A stretch of 64,000 nt of DNA from an uncultured Lentisphaeria bacterium (GTDB taxonomy: Bacteria; Verrucomicrobiota; Lentisphaeria; Victivallales; UBA1829), in the NCBI GenBank assembly GCA_905197955.1, contig CAJKAR010000004.1, forward strand, positions 108,103 through 172,102, read 5' to 3'. A model generated the notes under the pieces. That model was not told the DNA's origin. It saw only the letters and a program-made list of their open reading frames with translations, and searched no databases. Shown here one piece after another: positions 49,713 to 58,404 of the stretch; position 1 is the first letter of the stretch, and each line of letters opens with the position of its first letter. The position numbers were made by a program, and so were the translations under genes.

Positions 49713-50774
49713 CTATTTCCGGAAGAACTTTTTAATCGGTTCGAATCCGGATTTTTCGAACACCTGCTCTGTGATTTTAACGACTTCAAGTCCTTCTTCG
49801 AATGTAACCGGATAGGGGATGCCCTTGCGGACCGCATCGTAAATATGACGCCACATGACGCCCAGAGAACCTTCGGGAACATCATATTTGGATTCGACGA
49901 AATAGAGTTTTTCATCGAAATTTCCGTACTGGAACGGAGGATTTTCCGGATGCGGTTTCAGCGGTTTGAATTCGATGGAAGGATCAACCATGCGGATCAG
50001 GATTTTTCCGTCCACTGGATAGACCAGTGTTCCGCGGGTGCCGATGATCTCCATTTCGCGTCCGGGCATGGTGTTGGCTCCGGTGACTTCGATATCGGCA
50101 AGACGGCCGTTTTCGGCTTTCAGAATGATTTTGAAAAGATCGTCGCCATCTCCGATGGAGATCACGTTTCGCACATCGGCCCAGAGATCCACCACGGGAC
50201 TGTCCAGGAAGCGGAGCGCCTGATCGATCAGATGCGGTCCCCAGTTGGAAAGGAGTCCTCCGTAGAATTCCGTCATGGTCATCCAGTCGTTGCGACGGCA
50301 GTAGCCCACGCTGCGATAGAGCTTGATGTAGTTGATCTTTCCGAGGATTCCCGAGTTGACCAGTTCGCGCGCTTTCACAAATGCGGGTTCAAAACGGCGG
50401 TTGTGACGGAGAAACAGTTTGCCGGGATGCTTGTCCATGCATGCTTTCAGCGTCATCATTTCGGCCACACTTGTAGCGACCGGCTTTTCGATCACGGCGA
50501 TTTTTCCCGCCTCCATGATCTGGATTGCCATCGGGACGTGATCCGCGTGGCGGGTCGCAATGGAGATCATCTCCACTTCGGGGTCCTTCAGCATCTCTTC
50601 CAGAGAAGGATATTTTCTGGCTTTCTTCATGGAATCCGGCAGATTTTCCAGCCGATCGGGCGCGGTGTCCGCGCATGCCACGAAATCAAACAGATCCGGA
50701 TAGGCACACATTTCTCCTGCGTGTCCGCGTCCCATGCGTCCCAGACCAACGGTTCCGGCTTTGATTTTATTCAT
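49713..50774 (-). CDS. Gfo/Idh/MocA-family oxidoreductase
   Basis: 353 aa. NAD-binding Rossmann start with GLGRMGRGHAGEM (residues 10-22), then RHADHVPMAIQIM, the conserved EKPVA (about residue 95) and FLRHNRRFEPAF; the C-terminal domain has SNWGPHLIDQALRFLD with the active-site Asp/His pair. Members oxidise sugars, inositols or sugar acids. It is the last gene of a three-gene operon with a TIM-barrel isomerase and a fucose-isomerase-like protein, which suggests sequential steps on one sugar or cyclitol. Substrate unknown. Confidence 0.92.
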   Translation of the reverse strand: MNKIKAGTVGLGRMGRGHAGEMCAYPDLFDFVACADTAPDRLENLPDSMKKARKYPSLEEMLKDPEVEMISIATRHADHVPMAIQIMEAGKIAVIEKPVATSVAEMMTLKACMDKHPGKLFLRHNRRFEPAFVKARELVNSGILGKINYIKLYRSVGYCRRNDWMTMTEFYGGLLSNWGPHLIDQALRFLDSPVVDLWADVRNVISIGDGDDLFKIILKAENGRLADIEVTGANTMPGREMEIIGTRGTLVYPVDGKILIRMVDPSIEFKPLKPHPENPPFQYGNFDEKLYFVESKYDVPEGSLGVMWRHIYDAVRKGIPYPVTFEEGLEVVKITEQVFEKSGFEPIKKFFRK

Positions 50775-50814
50775 AGTTGCGAATCCTTTTTTTATTTTTA
50801 TTTTGGGATCGGCG

Positions 50815-51603
50815 TCATGCCGTCACAAAATGTTTTTTCAGAAATTCAAGACTTATCTGGAACGATACAAAGGGATCCGGACAATTCCCATCGTGTTCGA
50901 CCACGAACCATTCCACGCCGCACTTTTCCGCCGTTTCGAGGATCGCATTCCAGTTCAAAGTTCCATCGCCGATCGAACGCATGACACAGTCCACGCTCCA
51001 GAAGGCATCCGGCTCCTTGCGAGCCAGTCCATAATCTTTAATATGAAGCACCTTCATGCGTTTGTCAAGCCGCTGAATCCATTCGACGGGGCTGCCGCCG
51101 CCGCGCTGAACCCAGAAGGTATCGATTTCTCCTTCGATTTCCGGAGCGTTTTCGTAGAGAAGCTCCAGAATGGTTTTCTCTCCGAATCGGCAAAACTCCA
51201 CATGGTGGTTATGATACGCCAGAGTGATTCCGGCCTCTTTGAAACGGATGGCGCGATCGTTCAGCACCTTCGCCCAGGCGACCGTTTCCGAGAGGCTGTT
51301 CAGCGGAATGTGCGGACTGGGATAGGCAACGTGGGTGACATTGAGTTTCTTGAGGTGTTCGATTACCTTTTCCGTCTCGTCCACGATCATTCCGGCCTGC
51401 TCGTGACTGGTGCAGGGAACGAGTTGATATTTGTTAAGCAGTTCTCCGAGGCGTTCCTCCGGCATCGGAGCTAGAGAGCTGGATAACTGGACGGCTTCAT
51501 AACCGATTTCATGAAGTTTGCGGAACGTTTCCTCCACAGCTTCAGGCGTCTTGATAAAGTTGCGGAAGGAGAAGAGCTGGGCTGCAATCTGTGATTTTTT
51601 CAT
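50815..51603 (-). CDS. Sugar phosphate isomerase/epimerase-like TIM-barrel protein
   Basis: 262 aa. Xylose-isomerase-like TIM barrel: QIAAQLFSFRNFIKTPEAVE, the EEVQLSSSL-like second strand (YEAVQLSSSLAP), VAYPSPHIPL, TLAYHNHHVEFCRFG, EGEIDTFWVQRGG, VLHIKDYGL and FVVEHDGN. The Glu/Asp/His pattern is that of metal-dependent sugar isomerases and epimerases. Gap to the Gfo/Idh gene is 40 nt, to the isomerase-like gene 12 nt, so it is the middle gene of the operon. Confidence 0.88.
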   Translation of the reverse strand: MKKSQIAAQLFSFRNFIKTPEAVEETFRKLHEIGYEAVQLSSSLAPMPEERLGELLNKYQLVPCTSHEQAGMIVDETEKVIEHLKKLNVTHVAYPSPHIPLNSLSETVAWAKVLNDRAIRFKEAGITLAYHNHHVEFCRFGEKTILELLYENAPEIEGEIDTFWVQRGGGSPVEWIQRLDKRMKVLHIKDYGLARKEPDAFWSVDCVMRSIGDGTLNWNAILETAEKCGVEWFVVEHDGNCPDPFVSFQISLEFLKKHFVTA

Positions 51604-51615
51604 ATTTCACCTTTT

Positions 51616-52968
51616 TCAGATTGTGACGGGTTCAATATTCATCCATTCGCAGAGGAGGAGAAGTTCCTGTTTTACATCGGCGTGGATGACGGCGTAGTGG
51701 TGTTCGAAACCTTTTTTAAGGATGGTGTCGATCAGCTTCGGGACGGGGTCGTCGAAGCGGATGGTCAGCGGATTGCCCCGGATGAAGGGCTCGGTATCGA
51801 TGGCGGTACCGGGAGCAATGAGCATCCGGTAATTGCCATCGACATCCTGATCGAGTTTTGCCAGAGTGACTCGTCCGCCCTTGAGGGAGAAATCATTGGT
51901 GACGCCTTTTTTGTCGCCGCCATCGACCCTCATGTGCAGCCGGAGCTGCGTTTCCTCGAATTTGCGGCAGAGCGAAACCGGAGCCGCTCCGCAATGCCAG
52001 ACCACGCCGGTGTTGTTCTCGTCGTCGTAGGAGATCAGATCGACAAAGAACGGCATTCCGCCTCCGGCCAGCAGACGCAGGATGGACATGGTGACGGCAC
52101 CCGGCACATCGCCTTCGCAGCTGGTCGGATATCCGGAATCGCTCAGCATTCCGAGCACGGCACAGGGAGCGATTCCGAAGATGTCGGAGAACTCCGGCCA
52201 GCAGCGGACTGCATAGGTGTCGAGGGAATATTTCTTTGCGAGGGCCAGGAATGCTCCCAGCATTTTGGCGGCAAGCTCCAGATCGTTCTCCGAGACGCCG
52301 CAAACCGATGAGGAGGATTTTTTTACGATTTTGCGAGCAGCATCCAGCTCTTCTGCACTGAGATGTTCTGCGGTATTGACGACCTCAATCAGATCCATGA
52401 CCTCGACTGCGCTTCCAAATTCGCGGCGGAGTTTCATCTCGTCGAAATTCGAAGTGTAGAATCCGGGAACACGTCCTCCGGCCAGACCGATCCGCAGCTC
52501 CTTCATGGCGGAGATGCAGCGGATCACGCTCAGCGGAACAGCAAGAGCCTTTGCGGTTTCTGTGGGGAGCGCTTTTATGTAGGTATATTTTTTGCGAAGG
52601 CGGTTCATGACGTATCCGCCGAGATTCGCTCCGCAGAATGAGTTCTGTTCCCACATTTTGCCGGGACCGGCTTTTTCGGGGTTTGCGAGGAGAATCACGG
52701 GGACATTGAGGCGGCTTCCGGCGGCGGGGATCATCGCTCCCGCGGGGAACGTGACAAAGTGCATGATGACGGCATCGACACCTTCGTGCTGAAAGCGTTC
52801 CGCACTTTCAATGATCTCCGCTTCCGTCGTAACCGGTTTCCCGCAGCTGACGAGCTGGCAGGGGAGTGTTTTCAGATTTTCGATTGTATCCGTTACGATT
52901 CCTTCGATCCGGGGGGTCATCCAGCTGGCCTTCGAGAGGGCCATGTAACCGATTTTTATCTGTTTCAT
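51616..52968 (-). CDS. L-fucose/D-arabinose isomerase-like protein
   Basis: 450 aa. Start ATG 52968 with AGGAAAGAGGA directly upstream. The N-terminal part resembles the FucI/AraA N-domain (IKIGYMALSKASWMTPRIEG, DAVIMHFVTFPAGAMIPAA, GLAGGRVPGFYTSNFDEMKL). The C-terminal part has SCEGDVPGAVTMSILRLL, FFVDLISYDDENNTGVVWHCG, with candidate metal ligands Glu, Asp and His. It probably interconverts an aldose and ketose. First gene of an operon divergent from an AraC gene. The exact sugar cannot be told. Confidence 0.87.
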   Translation of the reverse strand: MKQIKIGYMALSKASWMTPRIEGIVTDTIENLKTLPCQLVSCGKPVTTEAEIIESAERFQHEGVDAVIMHFVTFPAGAMIPAAGSRLNVPVILLANPEKAGPGKMWEQNSFCGANLGGYVMNRLRKKYTYIKALPTETAKALAVPLSVIRCISAMKELRIGLAGGRVPGFYTSNFDEMKLRREFGSAVEVMDLIEVVNTAEHLSAEELDAARKIVKKSSSSVCGVSENDLELAAKMLGAFLALAKKYSLDTYAVRCWPEFSDIFGIAPCAVLGMLSDSGYPTSCEGDVPGAVTMSILRLLAGGGMPFFVDLISYDDENNTGVVWHCGAAPVSLCRKFEETQLRLHMRVDGGDKKGVTNDFSLKGGRVTLAKLDQDVDGNYRMLIAPGTAIDTEPFIRGNPLTIRFDDPVPKLIDTILKKGFEHHYAVIHADVKQELLLLCEWMNIEPVTI

Positions 52969-52993
52969 TCCTCTTTCCTCTTGATTTTTTTGC

Positions 52994-53013
52994 AGGTAAG
53001 GAATATCTTACCT
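52994..53013 (-). promoter_or_regulatory. Inverted repeat between the isomerase and AraC genes
   Basis: AGGTAAG-GAATAT-CTTACCT: perfect 7-bp arms, 26 nt upstream of the isomerase-like start. Candidate operator for the divergent AraC regulator. Confidence 0.5.
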
Positions 53014-53019
53014 TGCCTT

Positions 53020-53043
53020 AATTATACATCATTTTTGTATAAT
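53020..53043. promoter_or_regulatory. Overlapping divergent -10 elements
   Basis: ATTATAC and GTATAAT form an inverted repeat with 9-bp spacer. TATAAT at 53038-53043 serves the AraC gene on the plus strand (TTGCCT about 19 bp upstream); its mirror at 53021-53026 can serve the isomerase operon on the minus strand. Confidence 0.5.
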
Positions 53044-53096
53044 CGGAATAGAGAAAACAAACCTCTTTATACACAAAACAAACATGCAATGAGTTT

Positions 53097-53930
53097 ATGA
53101 ATTATTTTTCCGGACATTACATCAGCTGCTGTGGAAGCAATCAGGAACATCTCGGCTGGACCGATCGGGTGCCCATCTATTACGGGATTCAGTACAATCA
53201 TTCCGGAAAGCTTTATCTGCGCATCAATCATGAGAAAGAGTACCGTGTGGAAGGGCCCTATGCGTTTGTCACTCATCCGAATGCGTATTTTGAGTATGGC
53301 AATATTGACGGAGAACCCCGCTCGCATAATTTCATTTGTTCCTACGGGGAGCGGATTGAATCCTACATCAGGAGCGGTCTGCTTGTGCCGGACAGGGAAC
53401 CGGCGCTGATCCGGATTGCCAATCCGGAAAAATTTCTGCAGACGATGCTTGCCATCATTGCCATGGCGAGGCGTCCGGGGCCGCTGCCGCCTCGTGCCAT
53501 CCTGCTCTATGAGGATCTGCTGCTTCAGATGTACGAGTCTGGACAAAGCGAGAAAAAGCTGCCGCCTTATCAGGAGGTCTTTTTCAAAAAACTGATCGAT
53601 GACATTCGGAAGCATCCGGAAGAGGAGTGGAATTTTGAACAGGAAGCTGAAAAATGCAATATTACAACAACGCATTTCCGGAGACTTTTCAAAGAAATTA
53701 CGGATCTTCCGCCGCAGCAGTTTCTGATTCAGTGCAGGCTTCAGCATGCGGCTCATCTGCTGATTTTTTCTCATGATTCCATCGGGGAAATCGCCGAAAA
53801 GGTGGGGATTGAGAATCCGTTTTATTTTTCGCGTCTGTTCCGGGAGAAATATCTGACATCCCCGCTTGAATACCGCAGGGAATTCACGGGGAAAAATGAT
53901 ACGGCCGGAAAGGAGTCTTCTTTATGCTGA
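53097..53930 (+). CDS. AraC-family transcriptional regulator
   Basis: 277 aa. N-terminal cupin-type sensor (YYGIQYNHSGKLYLRINHEKEY, AFVTHPNAYFEYG, NFICSYGERIESY), C-terminal AraC HTH pair at about 180-265 (EEEWNFEQEAEKCNITTTHFRRLFKEI and IGEIAEKVGIENPFYFSRLF). It is divergent from the isomerase/epimerase/oxidoreductase operon, so it is the likely regulator of that operon. It overlaps the HAD phosphatase gene by 7 nt. Confidence 0.9.
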   Translation: MNYFSGHYISCCGSNQEHLGWTDRVPIYYGIQYNHSGKLYLRINHEKEYRVEGPYAFVTHPNAYFEYGNIDGEPRSHNFICSYGERIESYIRSGLLVPDREPALIRIANPEKFLQTMLAIIAMARRPGPLPPRAILLYEDLLLQMYESGQSEKKLPPYQEVFFKKLIDDIRKHPEEEWNFEQEAEKCNITTTHFRRLFKEITDLPPQQFLIQCRLQHAAHLLIFSHDSIGEIAEKVGIENPFYFSRLFREKYLTSPLEYRREFTGKNDTAGKESSLC

Positions 53931-54574
53931 AAACGATTCTGTTTGACAATGACGGAGTGCTCGTTGATACAGAGGGGGTCTTTTTCGAGGCAAACCGTCA
54001 GATGCTGAAAAAATTCGGTCTTGATCTTTCCGAAAAGGAATTTGCGCAGATCAGTCTTGTCCGCGGGCAGAGTTTTGCGGATATCCTCGTTTCGATCGGG
54101 TACTCTCCCGATTTCGCGGAAAAGGCTCGTGCCGAGAGAAATTTGAAGTATGATGAGATGCTGCGTGAACGGGGGAAATCTCTCGTGATTCCTGGGGTCA
54201 GGGAGGTGTTGGAACATTTGCATGAAAAATTCCGGATCGGGGTGGTGACTTGTTGTGCATCCATGCATTTTAAAACGATTCATGAGGCTTCCGCTCTGAC
54301 GGATTTTTTTGATTTTGTTGTCAAAGGGGAGGAGTTTGTTTATCACAAGCCGCATCCGGAGCCTTATCTGCTGGCATTGAAACGGAGTGCTTCCGCGCCG
54401 GAAGAGTGCATCGCGGTCGAAGATTCCCAGAGAGGGGTCGAATCCGCCAGAAATGCCGGGTTGCGTGTCGCAGCTGTTCCTCGTGGAATCAGTTTGAATG
54501 GGAGTTTTTCCAAGGCTACATGGAGGCTTGAGAATATCAGGCAGCTTGAGAAGGTGGTTCAAGAGATGGCATGA
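53924..54574 (+). CDS. HAD-superfamily phosphatase/phosphoglucomutase-like protein
   Basis: 216 aa. HAD motif I DNDGVLVDTE (residues 8-17), motif II in VVTCCASMHFK, and motif III/IV in YHKPHPEPYLLAL and VEDSQRGVESARNAGLRV. The cap domain lies at about 20-85. Resembles beta-phosphoglucomutase-like and sugar-phosphatase subfamily members. It overlaps the AraC gene by 7 nt, so it probably acts on the sugar phosphate of the pathway controlled by that regulator. Confidence 0.9.
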   Translation: MLKTILFDNDGVLVDTEGVFFEANRQMLKKFGLDLSEKEFAQISLVRGQSFADILVSIGYSPDFAEKARAERNLKYDEMLRERGKSLVIPGVREVLEHLHEKFRIGVVTCCASMHFKTIHEASALTDFFDFVVKGEEFVYHKPHPEPYLLALKRSASAPEECIAVEDSQRGVESARNAGLRVAAVPRGISLNGSFSKATWRLENIRQLEKVVQEMA

Positions 54575-54861
54575 TTGCGTTTAATCGGCTTTTTCTTGAG
54601 TTGCAGAATGTGCGGAAATTGAGATTTCGCCCTGCGGGCGACCAGCTTATTCAGCTGGACCGAAGCAGGTCACAGACCTGCACCATCGTCGCTAACGCTC
54701 CTCCCTGCCCTGCGGGCGGCTTTTTGCCGCTGGCGCGGAGATTTGCCGCTGGCGCGGAGATTTGCCGCTGGCGCGGAGACTTGCCGCTGGCGCGGAGGAC
54801 TGCCGCTGGCGCGGAGATTTGCTTTTTTAAAGAGGAATTTTAGAAAGAAAGGAGATAGTGT
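54575..54861 (+). repeat. Hairpin cluster and 19-bp tandem repeats
   Basis: Four short inverted repeats in a row: 54628-54640 (CGCCC/GGGCG), 54642-54658 (CCAGCT/AGCTGG), 54665-54681 (GCAGGT/ACCTGC), 54707-54717 (GCCC/GGGC). Then five 19-bp direct repeats at 54723-54817, consensus TTTGCCGCTGGCGCGGAGA; copies 1-3 are identical, 4 and 5 differ by two bases each at the unit ends. Every unit contains CCGC-TGGC-GCGG, a self-complementary hairpin. A frame of 90 codons runs through, but 19 is not a multiple of 3, so coding is unlikely. Looks like REP/iteron-type sequence. Confidence 0.8.
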
Positions 54862-55764
54862 ATGAAGTTGAATCTTGTTGTGAGTGCAATCGCACTCGGA
54901 GCTGCAATCGTTGTTTCTGCGGCGGAACTGCCCAAACAGGAACCGATGCGTTTGTGGGAAAAGGATGCTCCCGGAGCAAAAGGTCAGCGTCCCATGGATA
55001 TTCCCTCCATAACCCCGTATTTTCCGGAAAAGCCGGTCAAACTGCCGATGCCAGCGGTGGTCGTTTGTCCCGGAGGAGCCTACGGCGGTCTGGCCATGGG
55101 ACACGAGGGAGATCATTATGCAAAATTCCTGAATCAGCACGGCATTGCCGCATTTGTGCTCAAATATCGTCTGGGCTCTCAGAAAAACGGAGGCTATCGC
55201 TATCCTGTGATGAATTGGGATGCATGGCGTGCCATCCGCACGGTCAGGGCAAAAGCGAAGGAATGGAATATCAATCCGGAACAGATCGGCATCATGGGTT
55301 CTTCCGCCGGCGGACATCTTGCCGCCATGACCGCGGTGAAAAATGACAAAGGCGATCCAAAAAATCCGGATCTGATTGAGCGTCAGAGTTCCCGTCCGGA
55401 CTTCGCGATTCTCTGCTATGCACAGACCTCCATGGATAAACGCTATGGAGCCTGCTGCGGCTCCAAGAACAATCTGATCGGCGGCACGACGACTCCCGAA
55501 CAGGATGTCGCGGCATATCGGTTTGTTTCCAAGGATACCCCTCCGTTTTTCATCTGGCACACATGGGCGGATCGCGGCGTCCCAGTTCAGAATGCTCTTG
55601 ACATGGCTGAAGCGCTGAATGCCTGGAATATTCCTTTTGATCTGCATATTTTCCAGAACGGCGGCCACGGCATGGGACTCCGTTCGAAGCCTCCGTTTAC
55701 CAATGCTCATCCCTGGAGCCGGGATCTTGTCTTCTGGCTGAAGGAACGGAAAATCATCCGCTGA
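54862..55764 (+). CDS. Secreted alpha/beta-hydrolase (carbohydrate esterase-like)
   Basis: 300 aa from ATG 54862, AAAGGAG 10 nt upstream. Residues 1-21 form a signal peptide ending VVSAAE. The fold is the alpha/beta-hydrolase 'BD-FAE/ acetyl-esterase' type: VVVCPGGAYGGLAMGHEG oxyanion loop, nucleophile Ser in IGIMGSSAGGHLAAM, FFIWHTWADRGVPVQNAL with the acid Asp, and FQNGGHGMG with the catalytic His. Such enzymes remove acetyl or feruloyl groups from plant polysaccharides in the periplasm. Downstream of the repeat cluster, upstream of glgP with its own promoter. Confidence 0.88.
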   Translation: MKLNLVVSAIALGAAIVVSAAELPKQEPMRLWEKDAPGAKGQRPMDIPSITPYFPEKPVKLPMPAVVVCPGGAYGGLAMGHEGDHYAKFLNQHGIAAFVLKYRLGSQKNGGYRYPVMNWDAWRAIRTVRAKAKEWNINPEQIGIMGSSAGGHLAAMTAVKNDKGDPKNPDLIERQSSRPDFAILCYAQTSMDKRYGACCGSKNNLIGGTTTPEQDVAAYRFVSKDTPPFFIWHTWADRGVPVQNALDMAEALNAWNIPFDLHIFQNGGHGMGLRSKPPFTNAHPWSRDLVFWLKERKIIR

Positions 55765-55776
55765 ACGGATTTTTTT

Positions 55777-55808
55777 GTATCCGGCGAATCCTCTGATCCG
55801 CCGGATAC
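55777..55808. other. Hairpin after the esterase gene
   Basis: GTATCCGGCG and CGCCGGATAC pair over 10 bp around 12 nt. Seven T precede it on the plus strand rather than follow, so it is not a standard terminator. Confidence 0.4.
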
Positions 55809-55822
55809 GGTCTCTTATCTCC

Positions 55823-55850
55823 TTGAAAAAATGAGAATCAATGCTATATT
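55823..55850 (+). promoter_or_regulatory. glgP promoter
   Basis: TTGAAA, 16-bp spacer, TATATT; ATG at 55912 after AAGGAG. Confidence 0.7.
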
Positions 55851-55911
55851 TTCATACCGGAATTTGTAGAAAAATCCACAATTCGGTTCATTAATCACAA
55901 GGAGATTTTCC

Positions 55912-58404
55912 ATGTCTGACATGAAAGACTTTATCAAGGAATCGTTCAAACGTCACCTGACCCTCTCTTTAGCGAAGCGTCCTGACAAGGCCAGCGATCT
56001 GGACAGATATCAGGCTTTGGCCCTTGCGATCCGCGATTTGATCGTTGAGCGCTGGCTCGCGACCAAGGATATTTATGAAAAAGACAATCCGAAGACTGTT
56101 TGCTATATTTCGCTTGAGTTTCTGATGGGCCGGACCATCGGCAATGCCATGATTAATCTGGGTGTTTACGATGCCGCGCAGCAGGCGATGCAGGAGCTGG
56201 GATTCGATGTCGAGGAATTGCGGGAGCAGGAAGTGGATGCCGGTCTTGGCAATGGCGGACTGGGTCGTCTTGCGGCATGTTTTCTGGATTCCATGGCGAC
56301 TCTTGAGCTGCCTGCGTTCGGATACGGAATCCGCTATGACTTCGGTATTTTCAAGCAGGTCATTGAAGATGACTGTCAGGTGGAAGAGCCGGACAACTGG
56401 CTCAGCCGCGGCAATCCGTGGGAAATTCGTCGTCCGGAGCTCGCCCGGATCGTCCGTTTCGGCGGCCATGTCGAAGCCTATCAGGATGCCGGCCCGAACA
56501 AGCATCGCAGAAGATGGGTCAGCGCGCAGGAAGTCCTTGCCATGCCCTATGATACTCCGATTCCGGGATATGCCAACAACACGGTCAACACACTGCGTCT
56601 CTGGTCTGCCGAAGCGGTCTGCGGATTCAATCTTTCCAAGTTCAATCAGGGCGATTATGTCAATGCGAATATTGAAGCATCGCTTTCCCAGAACATCACG
56701 AAGGTTCTGTATCCGAACGACAACAATTATGAAGGCAAGGAACTGCGCCTGAAACAGCAGTATTTCCTGGTCTGCGCCACATTGCAGGATATCATCGGGC
56801 GCATCAAACTTTACGGGGCATCTCTGAAGGATTTCCCGAAATACGCGGTGATCCAGCTCAATGACACGCATCCGGCGCTGGCGATTCCGGAACTCATGCG
56901 GATTCTGATCGACGAGGAAAACTTCCTCTGGGAAGAAGCGTGGGAGATCTGCACTCAGACCTTCAATTACACGAATCACACCCTCATGAGCGAAGCGCTG
57001 GAAAAATGGCCGGTCAGCATTCTTGAGAAACTTCTTCCGAGACATCTGGAAATCATTTATGAGATCAATTTCCGTTTCCTGCGTGAAGTTGCCACCCGTT
57101 ATATCGGAGACAACGAGCGTCTTGCGAGAATGTCTCTGATTGAAGAGACTCCGGTCAAGATGGCGCGCATGGCTTATATGTGTGTTGTTGCCAGCCGTCG
57201 GGTCAACGGTGTTGCGGCGCTTCATACGGAACTGTTGAAAAACGGTCTTTTCCGCGACTTCAGCGAGTTTTTCCCCGGCAAATTTGTGAATGTGACAAAC
57301 GGAATCACTCCCCGTCGCTGGCTGAGAAAGGCCAATCCGGAGCTTTCCGAGGTTATCACATCCAAAATCGGCGACGGCTGGTGCAAAGATCTGGACGAAC
57401 TGAAAAAGTTTGAAAAATACGTTTCAGACGATTCCGTTCTCGATGCGGTTGCCCGTGTCAAACACGACAACAAAGTCCGCCTGGCGGAGCATATCGAGGA
57501 GATTTGCGGAGTCAAAGTCAATCCCGATGCCATCTTTGATGTTCAAGTCAAGCGTCTTCACGAGTACAAGCGCCAGTTCCTGAACATTCTCCGTGCGATT
57601 GCCCTTTATCTTCAGATCAAGGACAATCCGAATGCCGATTTCGTTCCGAGAGTGATTCTCTTCGGCGGCAAAGCGGCACCCGGCTACTACATGGCAAAGC
57701 TGATTATTCGTCTTATCAACGCGGTCGGAGATGTCATCAATGCTGATACCGGCATCAACGACAAGCTGAAGGTTCTCTTCCTTCCGAACTACCGAGTTTC
57801 GCTTGCGGAGAAGATCATTCCTGCCGCAGACATCTCCGAGCAGATCTCCCTTGCCGGTACCGAGGCTTCCGGAACCAGCAATATGAAATTTGCATTGAAC
57901 GGCGCCCTCACCATCGGCACGATGGATGGAGCCAATGTGGAAATGTATGAACAGGTCGGAGCGGAAAACATCTTCATCTTCGGCATGAATGTTCAGGAAG
58001 TGAACGCACTCCGTTCGCGCGGTTACAATCCGAAAGATTTCATTGCGAAATCTCCGTATCTGAAACGGGCGATTGAGCTGATCCGGACCGATTTCTTCTC
58101 CCCCGCGAACCGTGGAGTCTTCCAGCCGCTGATCGACTCTTTGAATTACGACTATTACATGGTTGCCGCCGACTTCGATTCCTATCTTGCAACGCATGAG
58201 CTTCTTGCCAAGCTCTATCTGGACAAAAAGGAATGGACTAAGCGCTGCATCCACAACATTGCCAATATGGGCACGTTCTCCAGCGACCGCTCCATCAAGG
58301 ATTATGCGGAGAAAATCTGGGAAATCAAACCGGTCCATGTTACGATGCCGGCGGAAATCAGTGTGGAAAATCCGGAAAAAGCAAAGAAGAACAAAAAGAA
58401 ATGA
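55912..58404 (+). CDS. glgP: Glycogen phosphorylase
   Basis: 830 aa, normal length. It releases glucose-1-phosphate from glycogen using phosphate. Family motifs: CYISLEFLMGRTIGNAMINL, LEQEVDAGLGNGGLGRLAACFLDS-type block (QEVDAGLGNGGLGRLAACF), WEICTQTFNYTNHTLMSEALE, NVTNGITPRRWL, RLHEYKRQFLNILRAI, and EASGTSNMKFALNGALTIGT with the PLP lysine K659. Works with the debranching enzyme at 34-38 kb. The next gene overlaps it by ATGA. Confidence 0.96.
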   Translation: MSDMKDFIKESFKRHLTLSLAKRPDKASDLDRYQALALAIRDLIVERWLATKDIYEKDNPKTVCYISLEFLMGRTIGNAMINLGVYDAAQQAMQELGFDVEELREQEVDAGLGNGGLGRLAACFLDSMATLELPAFGYGIRYDFGIFKQVIEDDCQVEEPDNWLSRGNPWEIRRPELARIVRFGGHVEAYQDAGPNKHRRRWVSAQEVLAMPYDTPIPGYANNTVNTLRLWSAEAVCGFNLSKFNQGDYVNANIEASLSQNITKVLYPNDNNYEGKELRLKQQYFLVCATLQDIIGRIKLYGASLKDFPKYAVIQLNDTHPALAIPELMRILIDEENFLWEEAWEICTQTFNYTNHTLMSEALEKWPVSILEKLLPRHLEIIYEINFRFLREVATRYIGDNERLARMSLIEETPVKMARMAYMCVVASRRVNGVAALHTELLKNGLFRDFSEFFPGKFVNVTNGITPRRWLRKANPELSEVITSKIGDGWCKDLDELKKFEKYVSDDSVLDAVARVKHDNKVRLAEHIEEICGVKVNPDAIFDVQVKRLHEYKRQFLNILRAIALYLQIKDNPNADFVPRVILFGGKAAPGYYMAKLIIRLINAVGDVINADTGINDKLKVLFLPNYRVSLAEKIIPAADISEQISLAGTEASGTSNMKFALNGALTIGTMDGANVEMYEQVGAENIFIFGMNVQEVNALRSRGYNPKDFIAKSPYLKRAIELIRTDFFSPANRGVFQPLIDSLNYDYYMVAADFDSYLATHELLAKLYLDKKEWTKRCIHNIANMGTFSSDRSIKDYAEKIWEIKPVHVTMPAEISVENPEKAKKNKKK

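Noticed and set aside
54571..54843. 90-codon frame through the 19-bp repeats, overlapping the HAD stop by ATGA
   Set aside because: The repeat length is not a multiple of three, so the translation changes frame in each unit; no conserved protein is expected.
55777..55808. Hairpin taken as a terminator of the esterase gene
   Set aside because: The T-run precedes the stem instead of following it, so it does not fit an intrinsic terminator in either direction.
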